Assembly (NCBI RefSeq): GCF_000264455.2
Contig: NC_017956.1
Location: 3,392,001-3,456,000 of the forward strand
Direction of reading: 5' to 3'
Length of the DNA stretch: 64,000 nt
Origin: Tistrella mobilis KA081020-065
GTDB taxonomy: Bacteria; Pseudomonadota; Alphaproteobacteria; Tistrellales; Tistrellaceae
Below are positions 37,468-46,978 of this stretch, piece by piece; position 1 is the stretch's first letter; each line of letters begins with the position of its first letter. The notes below the pieces were generated by a model. That model ran no database searches. It saw nothing but the letters and a program-made list of their open reading frames with translations, and was not told where the DNA came from. Position numbers and translations under genes: made by a program.

Positions 37468-38160
37468 ATGTATCGTCTGCACATCGCCAACAAGCACTAT
37501 TCATCCTGGTCGCTCCGCCCCTGGGTGCTGATGCGGACGCTGAACATCCCCTTCGAAGAGGTGCTCACCCCCTTCGACGGCGCGATGAACTGGCACCGCT
37601 TCCGGGCCTTCTCTCCCACCGGCACCGTTCCCTGCCTGGAAGCCGGCGACATCGTGGTCTGGGAATCGCTCGCCATCGTCGAATTCCTGGCCGAACGTCA
37701 TGCCGGCGTCTGGCCGGCCGATCCGGCCGCCCGTGCCTGGGCGCGCGCCGCCGCAGCTGAAATGCATGCCGGCTTCTCCACCCTGCGCAACCGCTGCCCC
37801 ATGGCGGTGGGGGTGCGGGTCAGGCTTCGTGACCATCCCCCGGCGCTCGCCCGCGACCTGGCCCGGCTGGCGGAACTCTGGGCCGAGGGTCTCCGCCGCT
37901 TCGGCGGTCCCTTCCTCGCCGGCAACCGGTTCACCGCCGTCGATGCCTTCTTCGCCCCGGTGGCCTTCCGCATCCAAAGCTATGGCCTGGTTCCGGGCGG
38001 TGTGGCCGACGTCTACGCCCGTCACCTGCTCGCCCAGCCGGCCATGGCCGACTGGTATGCCGCAGGCCTGGCCGAACCCTGGCGCGATGCCGCACACGAG
38101 GCCGATATCGCCGCGACCGGCACCGTGCTCACCGACCTCCGCGCGCCCCTGAAAGGTTGA
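37468..38160 (+). CDS. Glutathione S-transferase family protein
   Basis: This 230-residue protein has a thioredoxin-like N-terminal domain with HYSSWSLRPWVLMRTLNIPF, where the SSWSLRPW pattern fits a serine-type active site, then GTVPCLEAGDIVVWESLAI. An all-helical C-terminal domain with GNRFTAVDAFFAPV follows. The family conjugates glutathione to electrophiles or isomerises substrates. ATG 37468 has AGGAG 13 bases upstream. It is divergent from the cyclase gene and may be coupled to the hydrolase that follows. Confidence 0.88.
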   Translation: MYRLHIANKHYSSWSLRPWVLMRTLNIPFEEVLTPFDGAMNWHRFRAFSPTGTVPCLEAGDIVVWESLAIVEFLAERHAGVWPADPAARAWARAAAAEMHAGFSTLRNRCPMAVGVRVRLRDHPPALARDLARLAELWAEGLRRFGGPFLAGNRFTAVDAFFAPVAFRIQSYGLVPGGVADVYARHLLAQPAMADWYAAGLAEPWRDAAHEADIAATGTVLTDLRAPLKG

Positions 38161-38165
38161 GCCGG

Positions 38166-39068
38166 ATGGCCGTCGAGATCCCCTATGTCCGCGAGATGAG
38201 CTTCGACTACGGCCGCCTGGAAGAGGTGGCGCCGGGCCTGCGCCGGATCGTCGCCCGCAATCCCTCGGCCTTCACCTATTACGGCACCGGCACCTATGTG
38301 GTCGGCCGGGGCCGGGTGGCGGTTATCGATCCGGGGCCGCGCATCGCCGCCCATGTCGATGCCCTGCTCGATGGGCTGGGGGACGAGACGGTCAGCCATA
38401 TCCTGGTGACCCACACCCATACCGACCACTCCCCTGCCGCCGCCCTGCTGAAGGCCGCGACCGGCGCCCGAAGCTGGGGATTCGGCCCCCATGGCGCCGG
38501 GCGCGACGACGGTGGAGCGCGGGTCGAAGAAGGCGGCGACCTGGATTTCGATCCCGACCATCGCCTGGCCGACGGCGACATCGTGCAGGGCGACGGCTGG
38601 ACGATCGAGGCGGTGCACACCCCCGGTCATACCTCCAACCACCTCTGCTTCGCCTGGAAAGAGGCCGGGATCCTGTTTTCGGGCGACCATGTCATGGGCT
38701 GGTCGACCAGCGTGATTGCCCCGCCCGACGGCGAGATGGGCAGCTATCTGCACAGCCTGACCAGGCTGCTCGACCGGCCCGAAACGGTCTACTGGCCGAC
38801 CCACGGTCCGGCGATCACCGATGCCCATGCCCATGTCCGGGCCTTCATCGCCCACCGCGCCGAACGCGAGACCCAGATCCTGGACCGGCTGGCGCCAGGC
38901 CCTGCCGGCATCATGGGGATGGTGCGGGAGATCTATGCCGCGGTCGACCCCCGGCTGCATCCGGCGGCCGCCCGTTCGGTGCTGGCCCATCTGCTGCATA
39001 TGCATGACCGCGGTCTGGTGACCGCGGAGGGCGCGCCGGGGCTGGAAGCGATCTGGCGGCGGGTCTGA
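38166..39068 (+). CDS. Metallo-beta-lactamase fold hydrolase (LACTB2/GloB-like)
   Basis: This 300-residue protein carries the binuclear zinc motif HTHTDH (His83, His85, Asp87, His88), with further ligands in VHTPGHTSNH and FSGDHVMGW, and a C-terminal winged-helix-like tail. Relatives hydrolyse thioesters, RNA or related small molecules. The substrate is not evident, but glutathione thioesters are possible given the GST upstream. ATG 38166 is chosen over TTG 38157, which overlaps the GST stop. It is convergent with pqqE, only four bases apart. Confidence 0.88.
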   Translation: MAVEIPYVREMSFDYGRLEEVAPGLRRIVARNPSAFTYYGTGTYVVGRGRVAVIDPGPRIAAHVDALLDGLGDETVSHILVTHTHTDHSPAAALLKAATGARSWGFGPHGAGRDDGGARVEEGGDLDFDPDHRLADGDIVQGDGWTIEAVHTPGHTSNHLCFAWKEAGILFSGDHVMGWSTSVIAPPDGEMGSYLHSLTRLLDRPETVYWPTHGPAITDAHAHVRAFIAHRAERETQILDRLAPGPAGIMGMVREIYAAVDPRLHPAAARSVLAHLLHMHDRGLVTAEGAPGLEAIWRRV

Positions 39069-39072
39069 GGGG

Positions 39073-40137
39073 TCACCGCCCCCGATAGACGTAGCTCTCC
39101 ACCGGCCGTGGCGGCGGCGCCACCCGGTGGTGATGCGGCGAGCGGTGGCAGACCGGATCGGTGGCGGCGGCATCGCCGGTCAGCGCCAGGGCCTGGCACC
39201 GGCAGCCGCCGAAATCGACCGAACGACGGTCGCAGGATCGGCAGGGTTCCGGCATCCAGGCCGTGCCGCGGAAGCGCCGGAAGGCGGGAGACTCCGCCCA
39301 GATCCGGTCGAGCGCATGGTCGCGCACCGACCAGAATGTCAGCCCCGGAATGGTTTCGGCGGCGTGGCAGGGCAGCGCCCGGCCCGACGGCGTCAGATTG
39401 ATCACCCGCCGCCCCCAGCCGCCCATACAGGGCTTGGGCGTATCGGCGAACTGGTCGGGAACGACATGGTCGACGGCGATGCCGGCCCCGGGCGCCAGCC
39501 GCTCCACCAGCCGGACGGCGTCCAGCGCCGCCTGCCGGTCGGGCAAAAGCGCCGCCCGGTTCACCGCTGCCCAGCCGTGATATTGGGCATGGGCGATCTC
39601 CACCCGCCCGGCCCCCATCTCGCGGGCCAGCGCGATCATCTCCGCCAGCCGGGGCAGGTTGGCCCGGTGGACCACAAGATTGACGGTCAGCGGCAGGCCG
39701 GCCGCCACCACATCGGCCGCGACCCGCCGCTTGGTCCGGGCCGCGCCCTGCCGGCCGGCGATCCGGTCGGCCGACGGATCGTCGGCATCCTGGATCGAGA
39801 GCTGAACATGGTCGAGCCCGGCCGCCGCCAGCGCGTCGATCCGCGCGGCGGCCAGCCCCAGCCCCGAGGTGATGAGATTGGTGTAGAGCCCGGCGCGGGC
39901 GGCATGGGCCACCAGATCGACCAGATCGGGCCGCGCCGCCGGCTCGCCGCCCGAAAGATGCAGCTGCAGGACGCCCAGGGCTGCCGCCTGATCGAAGACC
40001 CGGCACCAGGTGGCGGTGTCGAGTTCATCGGAACGGTGTTCGAGCATCAAAGGATTGGAGCAATAGGGACAGGCGAGCGGGCAGCGGTGGGTCAGCTCGG
40101 CAAGCAGGCCCAGAGGAGGCTGAAGGTCTTCGATCAT
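39073..40137 (-). CDS. pqqE: PQQ biosynthesis radical SAM protein PqqE
   Basis: This 354-residue radical SAM enzyme, with PqqD, crosslinks Glu16 and Tyr20 of the PqqA peptide as the first step of PQQ synthesis. The SAM [4Fe-4S] cysteines are Cys19, Cys23 and Cys26 in [12 protein letters not shown]. The SPASM-type C-terminus shows [19 protein letters not shown] plus a later Cys. The start overlaps the pqqD stop by four bases, and the longer in-frame reading to 40500 is a shadow. The tail after the last cysteine is His/Pro-rich. Confidence 0.96.
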   Translation of the reverse strand: MIEDLQPPLGLLAELTHRCPLACPYCSNPLMLEHRSDELDTATWCRVFDQAAALGVLQLHLSGGEPAARPDLVDLVAHAARAGLYTNLITSGLGLAAARIDALAAAGLDHVQLSIQDADDPSADRIAGRQGAARTKRRVAADVVAAGLPLTVNLVVHRANLPRLAEMIALAREMGAGRVEIAHAQYHGWAAVNRAALLPDRQAALDAVRLVERLAPGAGIAVDHVVPDQFADTPKPCMGGWGRRVINLTPSGRALPCHAAETIPGLTFWSVRDHALDRIWAESPAFRRFRGTAWMPEPCRSCDRRSVDFGGCRCQALALTGDAAATDPVCHRSPHHHRVAPPPRPVESYVYRGR

Positions 40138-40424
40138 GCCAGCACCACCAGCCGGCGCCGGGCCAGATCGGCGATCAGCCGCCGGATGTCGGCCTCCACC
40201 AGGGCCCGATCGGCACCAAAGCGGGTGGCCAGATCCGCGGCCATGGCCGCGATGGTCACCTCGCCGGTGCAGGCCTTCAGCACCGCCAGCGCCGTAGGAT
40301 TGGCCTCGATCACACTTTCGGGCGCCAGAAGAACGACCCGGTCGCGCACCGGATCGTGCCGCAGCCGCACCCCCCGGGCCAGAAGCGGACGGGCCTCGGG
40401 AGCGGGCAGATCCGCGCCGCTCAT
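40134..40424 (-). CDS. pqqD: PqqA-binding chaperone PqqD
   Basis: This 96-residue RiPP recognition element binds PqqA and presents it to PqqE. The family core [20 protein letters not shown] and the winged-helix-like [19 protein letters not shown] are present. It overlaps pqqC and pqqE by four bases each, so the three proteins are probably made in fixed ratio. Confidence 0.93.
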   Translation of the reverse strand: MSGADLPAPEARPLLARGVRLRHDPVRDRVVLLAPESVIEANPTALAVLKACTGEVTIAAMAADLATRFGADRALVEADIRRLIADLARRRLVVLA

Positions 40425-41185
40425 GTCCAGACGCCCTCGTCATCAGGCGTCCAGGCACCGGGAGGCAATTGCCCCGTGACATAGCCGTGCCAGAGCGCAT
40501 CGAGCTGCGCCCAGAGCACGCCGGTCTTGAAGATCAATGCCTCGACCACCGCCCGCTGGGTTTCCACGGTGGTGGCATGGCGGCGGACATGGTCGAGGGC
40601 GAAGATCACGTCGCGCTCCGCCTGGGGCGGCCGGGCGGTGAAATAGGCGAGCGCCCGGTCGTCGACGAAGTCGTAATGGGCGAGCATGCCGCTCACCCGT
40701 TCGCCGATCACCCTGGGCGAAAAGAGCTCGGTCAACGACGAGGCAATCGCATCGAGCAGCGGCCGGGTGGCGCAGAACTGCACATAGGCCTCGACTGCAA
40801 AATGCGTCGCCGGCAGGGCGGCCCGCCCTGAGACCACCAATGCCCGGTTCAGCCCCAGCGCATCGGTGAGATGCAGCCAGCGGGCGATACCGCCCTCGCC
40901 CTCCGCCTCGCCGTCATGATCGATGATCCGCTGCCGCCAGGCCCGGCGCAGCGCCGGATCCTCCATCCGGGCCAGGATGGTGGCGTCCTTGCGCGGGATC
41001 GCCGCCTGATAAAGATACCGGTTCAGCGCCCAGGCCTGGACCTCGGCGCGCGTGCAGCCGCCGCCATGCAGGCGGCGATGGAAGGGATGGCGGTCGTGAT
41101 ATCGCCGCCGCCCCACCTCGCGCAGCACCGCCTCCAGCCCGTCAGGCGTCAGCGGGGCATCGATCCGGGGTAGCGGGTCGTTCAC
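40421..41185 (-). CDS. pqqC: Pyrroloquinoline-quinone synthase PqqC
   Basis: This 254-residue cofactor-free oxidase performs the last ring closure and eight-electron oxidation to PQQ. Active-site features [39 protein letters not shown] and [17 protein letters not shown] are visible and match the family. The start overlaps the pqqB stop as ATGA. Its length is normal. Confidence 0.96.
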   Translation of the reverse strand: MNDPLPRIDAPLTPDGLEAVLREVGRRRYHDRHPFHRRLHGGGCTRAEVQAWALNRYLYQAAIPRKDATILARMEDPALRRAWRQRIIDHDGEAEGEGGIARWLHLTDALGLNRALVVSGRAALPATHFAVEAYVQFCATRPLLDAIASSLTELFSPRVIGERVSGMLAHYDFVDDRALAYFTARPPQAERDVIFALDHVRRHATTVETQRAVVEALIFKTGVLWAQLDALWHGYVTGQLPPGAWTPDDEGVWT

Positions 41186-42093
41186 AGCACGATCTCCATT
41201 CCGTCATGGGCGACCTCCCAGCCCGCCGCCTCGACCAGGCGGCGTTCGGGCCCGCCCTCGATCAGGATCGGGTTGGTGTTGTTGATGTGGACATAGACCC
41301 GTCGGCCGGCGCGGATATCGGCAAGGCCGGCCAGCGAGCCCCGGGGCCCGTCGATCGCCAGATGCCCCATGCGCCCGGCCGTCTTCGGCGACAGGCCGAG
41401 CCGCGGCATCTCGTCGTCGGTGAAGGTCGTGCCGTCGAAGACCAGCACATCCGCCCCCCGCACACGCGCCAGCACCGCGGGCGTGACCGCGGCGCAATTG
41501 GGCAGGCACACGGCCCGCCGGCCGCCGGCTTCGAACAGGAAACCCAGCACCCGGCCGTCTTCGATCGTCGTCTCCGCCGGATCGACCGTGCCGCCTTCCA
41601 TATAGAGCGGGACCTTGCCCGGGGCGGGGAAGGCCGTCATCGTCAGCCCGCCCGCCAGATCGACCGGCCGGTTGAGGGGCAGCGGCTGCCGCGCCACGAT
41701 ATCCTCGGCCAGCACGTCGAAGATCCGGTTGGCGGCCAGGATGTCCAGCGTGGCCTGGGCCGCATGCAGACGGAAGGGCTGTCGCTCGCGCAGGCTCAGC
41801 AGACCGGCCGTATGGTCGACATCGCCATTGGCGAGCACCACCTCGGCAATCGGGCTGTGCCGGGCCCCCTCTGCCGGATGAAGGGCCGGCGTCGCCAGGA
41901 TCTGGGTCCGAAGATCGGGTGAGGCGTTGAGCAGCACCCAGGACCGGCCGTCATCGCCCGAGAGCGCCAGGCTCGACTGCGTGCGCGGCTGCACCCGCCG
42001 GTCACCCGCCCAGGCGAGCGCACAGACCGGGCAGCGGCAGTTCCATTGCGGGAAGCCGCCACCCGCCGCGGCACCGAGCACGAGGATCCGCAC
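41182..42093 (-). CDS. pqqB: PQQ biosynthesis protein PqqB (metallo-hydrolase fold)
   Basis: This 303-residue metallo-beta-lactamase fold protein hydroxylates the crosslinked Glu-Tyr intermediate. Its N-terminus LVLGAAAGGGFPQWNCRCPVC is diagnostic, including the CxCxxC metal-binding cysteines, and YVHINNTNPIL is seen near the end. It starts with GTG 42093, six bases after the pqqA stop. It overlaps pqqC by four bases. Confidence 0.95.
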   Translation of the reverse strand: MRILVLGAAAGGGFPQWNCRCPVCALAWAGDRRVQPRTQSSLALSGDDGRSWVLLNASPDLRTQILATPALHPAEGARHSPIAEVVLANGDVDHTAGLLSLRERQPFRLHAAQATLDILAANRIFDVLAEDIVARQPLPLNRPVDLAGGLTMTAFPAPGKVPLYMEGGTVDPAETTIEDGRVLGFLFEAGGRRAVCLPNCAAVTPAVLARVRGADVLVFDGTTFTDDEMPRLGLSPKTAGRMGHLAIDGPRGSLAGLADIRAGRRVYVHINNTNPILIEGGPERRLVEAAGWEVAHDGMEIVL

Positions 42094-42099
42094 CCGCCG

Positions 42100-42225
42100 T
42101 CAGCCTTCTGCGCCGGTGGTCTCCGCGTCGGTCGCGTCTTCCGGGGTGATGAAATCGGCCGGCATGTAGCCGTTGATCTCCATGCCGATCCGGGTCTCGA
42201 CGATCTGGGGTGTGGTCCAGTTCAT
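42100..42225 (-). CDS. pqqA: PQQ precursor peptide PqqA
   Basis: A 41-residue peptide beginning MNWTTPQIVETRIGMEINGY. Glu16 and Tyr20, the two residues fused to become PQQ, are spaced exactly as required (E-x3-Y). The C-terminal tail (from MPADFITPEDATDAETTG) is longer and more acidic than in the short 23-24 residue PqqA peptides. GGAG lies ten bases before the ATG. It heads the pqqABCDE operon on the minus strand. Confidence 0.93.
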   Translation of the reverse strand: MNWTTPQIVETRIGMEINGYMPADFITPEDATDAETTGAEG

Positions 42226-42322
42226 GATGCAGGATCTCCGCGATGAGGTGGGTGGCCCACCCGACTCCATATGGAGCCGCCATGCGCCGTCGACACCCCC
42301 AACCTGCGGAAAGCCGGGCGGG

Positions 42323-42348
42323 TTCCCAGAAGCCGTTCCCGGAAGCCG
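42323..42348 (-). repeat. 13-bp tandem duplication just after the rlmN stop
   Basis: TTCCCAGAAGCCG (42323-42335) and TTCCCGGAAGCCG (42336-42348) are head-to-tail copies with one mismatch. They begin three bases beyond the rlmN stop codon and belong to the same 3'-end pattern as the other duplications. Confidence 0.75.
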
Positions 42349-42351
42349 CCC

Positions 42352-43617
42352 TCAATGCAGGGCGAGCGCCGCCGCCATTGCCTCGCGCTCGGCCGCGTCC
42401 ATCACCTCGGGCTCGGGGGCCGCCACGGTCTCGCGACTCTTGCGGGCGCGCTCGCTGGCCGATTTCAGCTGGCCGCAGGCGGCCAGAATGTCGCGGCCAC
42501 GGGGCGTGCGCACCGGCGAGGAATAGCCCTGATCGTTCAGATAGGTCGCGAAATTGCGGATCTGGGTCCAGGACGAGCATTCGAAGGTGGAGCCCGGCCA
42601 GGGGTTGAACGGGATCAGATTGACCTTGGCCGGAATGCCGTCGAGCAGCCGGACCAGTTCGCGGGCATCGGCCAGGCTGTCGTTCACGCCCTTCAGCATG
42701 ACGTATTCGAAGGTGATCCGCCGGGCATTGCTGGCGGCCGGATAGGTCCGGCAGGCCTCCATCAGCTCGGCGATCGGGTATTTCCGGTTGATCGGCACCA
42801 GCACGTCGCGGACATCGTCGGTCACCGCATGCAGCGACACCGCCAGATTGACCCCCAGCTCCTCGCCGCAGCGCTGCATCATCGGCACCACGCCCGAGGT
42901 GGAGAGGGTGATCCGGCGCCGCGACAGCGCCACGCCCTCGCCGTCCATCACGATGCGCATCGCCTTGGCGACCGCATCGAAATTGTACAGCGGCTCTCCC
43001 ATGCCCATCAGGACGATGTTCGAGATCAGCCGGTTGGCATCGGTCGGCGTCGGCCATTCGCCCAGCCGGTCGCGGGCGACCAGCATCTGGGCGGTGATCT
43101 CGGCCGCCGACAGGTTGCGCACCCAGGTCTGGGTGCCGGTATGGCAGAACTTGCAGGTCAGGGTGCAGCCCACCTGCGACGAGACGCAAAGCGCGCCGCG
43201 GCCGTCATCGGGGATGTGCACCGTTTCCACCTCGCGGCCGTCGGCGAAACGCAGCAGCCACTTGGCCGTGCCGTCGCTCGACAGCTGGTCGGTGGTGATC
43301 TCGGGCCGGCCGATGACGAAATGCTCGGCCAGCTTCGCCCGGAATGCCTTCGGCACATTGGTCATGTCGTCGAAGTCGCGGGCGCCGCGGAAATACATCC
43401 AGTGCCAGAGCTGCTTGGCCCGGAACGGCTTCTCGCCCAGGGCCGCCATCTCGGCTTCCAGTTCCTGGCGGTCCAGCCCGATCAGCGTGCGCCGGCCGTT
43501 GCCGGGCACCAGCGTGACCGGGGCGGTGGTCTGCGCGATCTTTTCGGCCGCACCCGGGCGCCGGAGCGCCGCGGTGGCGGTGGTGCCCTCGGGCACCGGC
43601 TGGACGACGATGGTCAT
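42352..43617 (-). CDS. rlmN: Dual-specificity 23S rRNA/tRNA adenine-C2 methyltransferase RlmN
   Basis: This 421-residue radical SAM enzyme methylates A2503 of 23S rRNA and A37 of some tRNAs. The cluster cysteines are Cys151, Cys155 and Cys158 in [12 protein letters not shown]. The methyl-carrying cysteine pair is likely Cys144 or nearby together with Cys381 in [24 protein letters not shown] is also present. An extended N-terminus (first 40 residues) and a basic or acidic C-tail frame the core. It faces no promoter partner and lies downstream of the IalB-like gene's strand. Confidence 0.95.
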   Translation of the reverse strand: MTIVVQPVPEGTTATAALRRPGAAEKIAQTTAPVTLVPGNGRRTLIGLDRQELEAEMAALGEKPFRAKQLWHWMYFRGARDFDDMTNVPKAFRAKLAEHFVIGRPEITTDQLSSDGTAKWLLRFADGREVETVHIPDDGRGALCVSSQVGCTLTCKFCHTGTQTWVRNLSAAEITAQMLVARDRLGEWPTPTDANRLISNIVLMGMGEPLYNFDAVAKAMRIVMDGEGVALSRRRITLSTSGVVPMMQRCGEELGVNLAVSLHAVTDDVRDVLVPINRKYPIAELMEACRTYPAASNARRITFEYVMLKGVNDSLADARELVRLLDGIPAKVNLIPFNPWPGSTFECSSWTQIRNFATYLNDQGYSSPVRTPRGRDILAACGQLKSASERARKSRETVAAPEPEVMDAAEREAMAAALALH

Positions 43618-43663
43618 GGAAAGGTCTGCCAGGGTTGGAGGTGTCGGACAGCGGCAGCCGGGA

Positions 43664-43695
43664 TCAGCTGCCGCAGGCGGGCGTCAGCTGCCGCA
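43664..43695 (-). repeat. 20-bp-period duplication including the IalB-like gene's stop codon
   Basis: TCAGCTGCCGCA occurs exactly at 43664-43675 and 43684-43695. On the minus strand each reads TGCGGCAGCTGA, and the second block holds the actual stop. It is another stop-containing direct repeat. Confidence 0.75.
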
Positions 43696-44238
43696 TTTGG
43701 CGATTTCGCTCATGCCGGCGGTAACGCCACTCAGGCTGTAAGTGTCGGTGGTGGAGACGCTGCCCTCGCGGGCGGTGCCCTTCACGACCATGTTGGCGCC
43801 GGCACGCATGGCATCCAGAAGCTTGCGGTCGGTGTCGGCATCGCGGGCCCAGGCGGTTTCGCCGTCGGTGAACAGCGAGAAGTTGTTGCCGCCGATGGTC
43901 ACGGCCACCTCGCTGCCGGGCTTGTAGGCGTAGCCTGCGAAGACGCTGACCTCGGTGACCATCCGGCCGCCGCTGTTGCGGCGGTTGACCATCACCCGGG
44001 CATCGCCGCGGCCCTTCACCTCGCCCTGGCGCTGCTTGGGCGCGCTCGCGATCCAGCAGGACACGGCCTTGCCCGAGCCGGACTTGAACGCCGTCCAGTC
44101 GCCGAAGGTACCAAGCAGGCTGATTTCCTGCGCCTGGGCCGGCGCAACGCCGGTCGCGGGCAGGGCGACAAGACCCACGGCCGCCACGACGGCGGCCATG
44201 GCAAGACGGCGGAAGGCGGAAGCGGACGGACGGTTCAT
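43684..44238 (-). CDS. Invasion-associated locus B (IalB) family exported protein
   Basis: This 184-residue protein has a signal peptide (LAMAAVVAAVGLVALPATGV, cleaved near APAQAQE). The mature IalB-type domain shows FGDWTAFKSGSGKAVSCWIA, RVMVNRRNSGGRMVTEVSVF and GNNFSLFTDGETAWARDAD, with two cysteines likely paired. IalB proteins are periplasmic or outer-membrane proteins of alphaproteobacteria with poorly known roles. The start is ATG 44238. An upstream reading to 44397 lacks a signal peptide and is rejected. It is divergent from the Bax-inhibitor gene across 274 bases with no gene. Confidence 0.85.
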   Translation of the reverse strand: MNRPSASAFRRLAMAAVVAAVGLVALPATGVAPAQAQEISLLGTFGDWTAFKSGSGKAVSCWIASAPKQRQGEVKGRGDARVMVNRRNSGGRMVTEVSVFAGYAYKPGSEVAVTIGGNNFSLFTDGETAWARDADTDRKLLDAMRAGANMVVKGTAREGSVSTTDTYSLSGVTAGMSEIAKCGS

Positions 44239-44512
44239 CGGATCACCGGAGGTTGGTGGGTCCACCGAAGCGGGGCAGGGGAAAAGGCAGTGCGACGCGG
44301 GGGCGGCCCCGATACATCTCGCCGAAGCCGCCGGCCGGACCCGGAAAGACTGGTCCCGACGGGGCCGGATTTCAAGCACGGGTCCGGATGTTGCCACGGA
44401 TCGGGAGGGCCGCCTCCCTTGATCGGCCGGCCGGGCCCGGCCATATTTGCAGCGGACCCCCGGCCACGGGGGTTATCGCACAGGCCCATAAACGTTTTCA
44501 AGGATGCGGCAC

Positions 44513-45232
44513 ATGGCCTACGACACCCGCAGGGCATACGACGCGGGGGCGGCGTCGAGGGCGGTGGCCTTCGATGCCGGGCTGCGCACCTATATGCTCG
44601 GCATCTACAACTATATGGCCTCGGCGCTGGCGCTGACGGGCATCGTCGCCATTGCGGTGGCAAGCTCGCCGGATGTCTATATGGCGATCATGGGCACCGG
44701 CTTCCGCTGGGTCGCCATTCTGGCACCGCTGGGCTTCGTGCTGGCGCTGTCGGCCGGCATCAACCGGTTCAGCAAGACCACGACCCAGATCCTCTACTGG
44801 CTCTACGCGGCCTCGGTGGGGCTGTCGCTGTCGACCATCTTCATGGTCTATACCGGCTCCAGCATCGCGCGGACCTTCTTCGTGACCGCAGCGGCCTTCG
44901 GCGGCCTCAGCCTCTACGGCTATACCACCAAGCGCTCGCTGTCGGGCCTCGGCTCCTTCCTGATCATGGGGCTGATCGGCATCATCCTCGCCAGCCTGGT
45001 GAACCTGTTCATCGGCTCCACCATGCTGCAATTCGTGGTCTCGGTGGCGGGCGTGCTGATCTTCGCCGGCCTCACCGCCTACGACACCCAGCAGCTGAAG
45101 CAGATGTATGCGGCGAATATGGATGACGAGACCGCAGGCAAGCTCAAGGTGATGGGCGCGCTCCGGCTCTATCTCGACTTCCTGAACCTGTTCATGCTGC
45201 TGCTGCAGTTCATGGGCAGCCAGCGCAACTGA
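44513..45232 (+). CDS. Bax inhibitor-1 / YccA family membrane protein
   Basis: This 239-residue protein has about seven membrane spans and the family features YNYMASALALTGIVAIAVA, GYTTKRSLSGLGSFLIMGL and the closing AYDTQQLKQMY with the acidic pore-lining pair. Relatives are inner-membrane calcium-leak or protease-modulating proteins. ATG 44513 has AAGGA eight bases upstream and is preferred over ATG 44504. An intrinsic terminator follows. Confidence 0.93.
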   Translation: MAYDTRRAYDAGAASRAVAFDAGLRTYMLGIYNYMASALALTGIVAIAVASSPDVYMAIMGTGFRWVAILAPLGFVLALSAGINRFSKTTTQILYWLYAASVGLSLSTIFMVYTGSSIARTFFVTAAAFGGLSLYGYTTKRSLSGLGSFLIMGLIGIILASLVNLFIGSTMLQFVVSVAGVLIFAGLTAYDTQQLKQMYAANMDDETAGKLKVMGALRLYLDFLNLFMLLLQFMGSQRN

Positions 45233-45264
45233 CGCTCGGGATCGCTGATCCGTGCTATGATCGG

Positions 45265-45287
45265 GCCCGCCTCTCCTCGAGGCGGGC
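45265..45287 (+). terminator. Terminator after the Bax-inhibitor-1 gene
   Basis: GCCCGCCTC and GAGGCGGGC form a nine-pair stem with loop TCCTC, followed by TCTTCTTCT. It ends the preceding plus-strand gene. Confidence 0.85.
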
Positions 45288-45329
45288 TCTTCTTCTGTCT
45301 GCCCCCAGCACCGCCGCACCCGGTACCCG

Positions 45330-46481
45330 ATGACCCTCACCCATCGCGAGCGTTTCCGCATCCGGATCTTCCTGGTGATCCTGGCGATCGGCCTAATCGA
45401 CGGCTTCCTTTACAGCTTCAACTATGGCGCCGATCTGCACACCCAGCTGCGAGGCATCACCACCGGCCTGCTGGTCGTGGTCCCGATCGGCCTCTGGGAG
45501 ACCTGGCTGTCGACGGCGGCGATCGGCCGGTTCGTGCGACGCCAGCGCGCCGCCGTCACCGTGCTGATCAGCAGCGGGATCTATCTCACCTCGATCCTGT
45601 TCGGTCTTCATACCGGTGCGGTGCTGTTCGACGATGCCGACAAGGCCAAAGGCCTTCTGGGCGTCATTTCGGACGAAAGCTTCGCCTTCGCCATCGCGAT
45701 CTCGCTGCTGATGAACCTGATCTTCCAGATCCGGCGCATTCTGGGCCCGGATGTGATGGTTCAGTTCCTGACCGGGCGCTATCACCACCCGCGCGAAGAG
45801 GAGCGCGTGATCCTCTTCCTTGACATCCGCGGGTCCACCGCCATCGCCGAGCAGATCGGGGCGCTGCGCTTCCTCGATTTCCTGAACCGCTTCTATGCCG
45901 ATCTCTCGGAACCGATCCTGGAAACCGGCGGCCAGATCTATCGCTATGTCGGCGACGAGATCATCGTCACCTGGCCCATGGAGCGCGCCGCGCGCAATGC
46001 GGGCTGCTTCCGTCTGCTCCAGCTCGCCGAGGCCGTCATCGCCCAGTATGCGGCCCATTACGAGCGCACCTACGGCACGGTCCCGGCCTGGCGCGCGGCT
46101 CTCCATTGCGGCCGGGTCGCCGTGGGCGAACTGGGCGACATCCGCCAGGAAATCGTGCTCATCGGCGATGCGGTGAACGTGACCGCCCGGCTGGTCGATC
46201 ATGCCCGTGCGACCGGCGAAGCGGCCGTGGCGAGCGCCGACCTGGTCCGGCGCCTGCAGATCCCGTCCCCGACGCCCATGCGCCGCCTGGGCACCATCGA
46301 TATCCGCGGCCGGCGGGAACCGCTGGAGGTCTACGGGCTGGGGGCGCTGCCGCCGAACAGATCCGGCATGGCAGCCGCAGGGGCCGCCTCCGCGACCGAC
46401 AGGCCCGGCGCCACGGCCGCATCCAGCAGGCCGAGCGCCGCCGCGGCCGATGTGGCCGGGTCCAGCCAGCCCATCGCCTGA
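45330..46481 (+). CDS. Membrane-anchored class III cyclase (second copy type)
   Basis: This 383-residue protein has about four hydrophobic segments in the first 135 residues and then a cyclase domain with Asp165 (LFLDIRGSTAIAEQI) and Asp209 (YRYVGDEIIVTW), plus IGDAVNVTARLVD. It differs in topology and catalytic-loop sequence from the cyclase at 35979, so the two are not recent copies. The C-terminal 55 residues are low-complexity Ala/Ser. This tail overlaps the convergent SRAP gene antisense by 151 bases, and the true end could be constrained by that gene. Confidence 0.85.
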   Translation: MTLTHRERFRIRIFLVILAIGLIDGFLYSFNYGADLHTQLRGITTGLLVVVPIGLWETWLSTAAIGRFVRRQRAAVTVLISSGIYLTSILFGLHTGAVLFDDADKAKGLLGVISDESFAFAIAISLLMNLIFQIRRILGPDVMVQFLTGRYHHPREEERVILFLDIRGSTAIAEQIGALRFLDFLNRFYADLSEPILETGGQIYRYVGDEIIVTWPMERAARNAGCFRLLQLAEAVIAQYAAHYERTYGTVPAWRAALHCGRVAVGELGDIRQEIVLIGDAVNVTARLVDHARATGEAAVASADLVRRLQIPSPTPMRRLGTIDIRGRREPLEVYGLGALPPNRSGMAAAGAASATDRPGATAASSRPSAAAADVAGSSQPIA

Positions 46482-46978
46482 CCGGCGTCATCGATCAGCG
46501 CCGGCATGCGCGGATGGATATGGGCAATGGCGGGGACGGCGGGCCGGGTGATGACCGTAAAGGCCGGATTGCCGGCGGCATCCCGGCCATAGAGTCCCGC
46601 CATCGTCAGCAGGCCGCCATCGCTGCGGCCGATCCTGACCCGGCCGCGGCCGCGGCCCTCGGTCCAGGCCGTGGCCGGCACCAGGCAGCGCCGGCCCAGA
46701 TGCGGCCGGAAGCTCGGCGCCTCGGCCAGGCGTTCGATCCGGGCATTGAACAGCGGGCTGCCATCCCAGGGCGCCGGCCATCCCCAGGGCACCAGCCCGA
46801 CCGCCGCTTCGCCCGCGGCATCGATCAGCAGCACCGGTGCCCGGTCGGTCGGCCGGAAGGCCTGCAGGCCCAGGACGGCGTCGAGCGTGCCGGGCAGGCG
46901 CGGCAACCGGCCCAGCAGGCGGGAAAGCACCGCGGCCAGATCCCCCGCATTCACCGTCAGTTCATAGCGCGAGCACAT
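46331..46978 (-). CDS. SOS response-associated peptidase (SRAP/YedK/HMCES family)
   Basis: This 215-residue protein starts MCSRYEL. The cysteine after the initiator Met becomes the N-terminal residue that forms a thiazolidine crosslink to abasic sites in single-stranded [40 protein letters not shown] and the active-site histidine in HPRMPALI complete the family pattern. It protects abasic DNA during replication. Its 3' portion, after HPRMP, overlaps the cyclase C-terminus on the other strand for 151 bases. Confidence 0.92.
   Translation of the reverse strand: MCSRYELTVNAGDLAAVLSRLLGRLPRLPGTLDAVLGLQAFRPTDRAPVLLIDAAGEAAVGLVPWGWPAPWDGSPLFNARIERLAEAPSFRPHLGRRCLVPATAWTEGRGRGRVRIGRSDGGLLTMAGLYGRDAAGNPAFTVITRPAVPAIAHIHPRMPALIDDAGQAMGWLDPATSAAAALGLLDAAVAPGLSVAEAAPAAAMPDLFGGSAPSP

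Noticed and set aside
42271-45126. A 951-codon plus-strand frame opposite rlmN and the IalB-like gene
   Set aside because: Shadow of minus-strand genes and of the Bax-inhibitor gene in another frame; no family resemblance.
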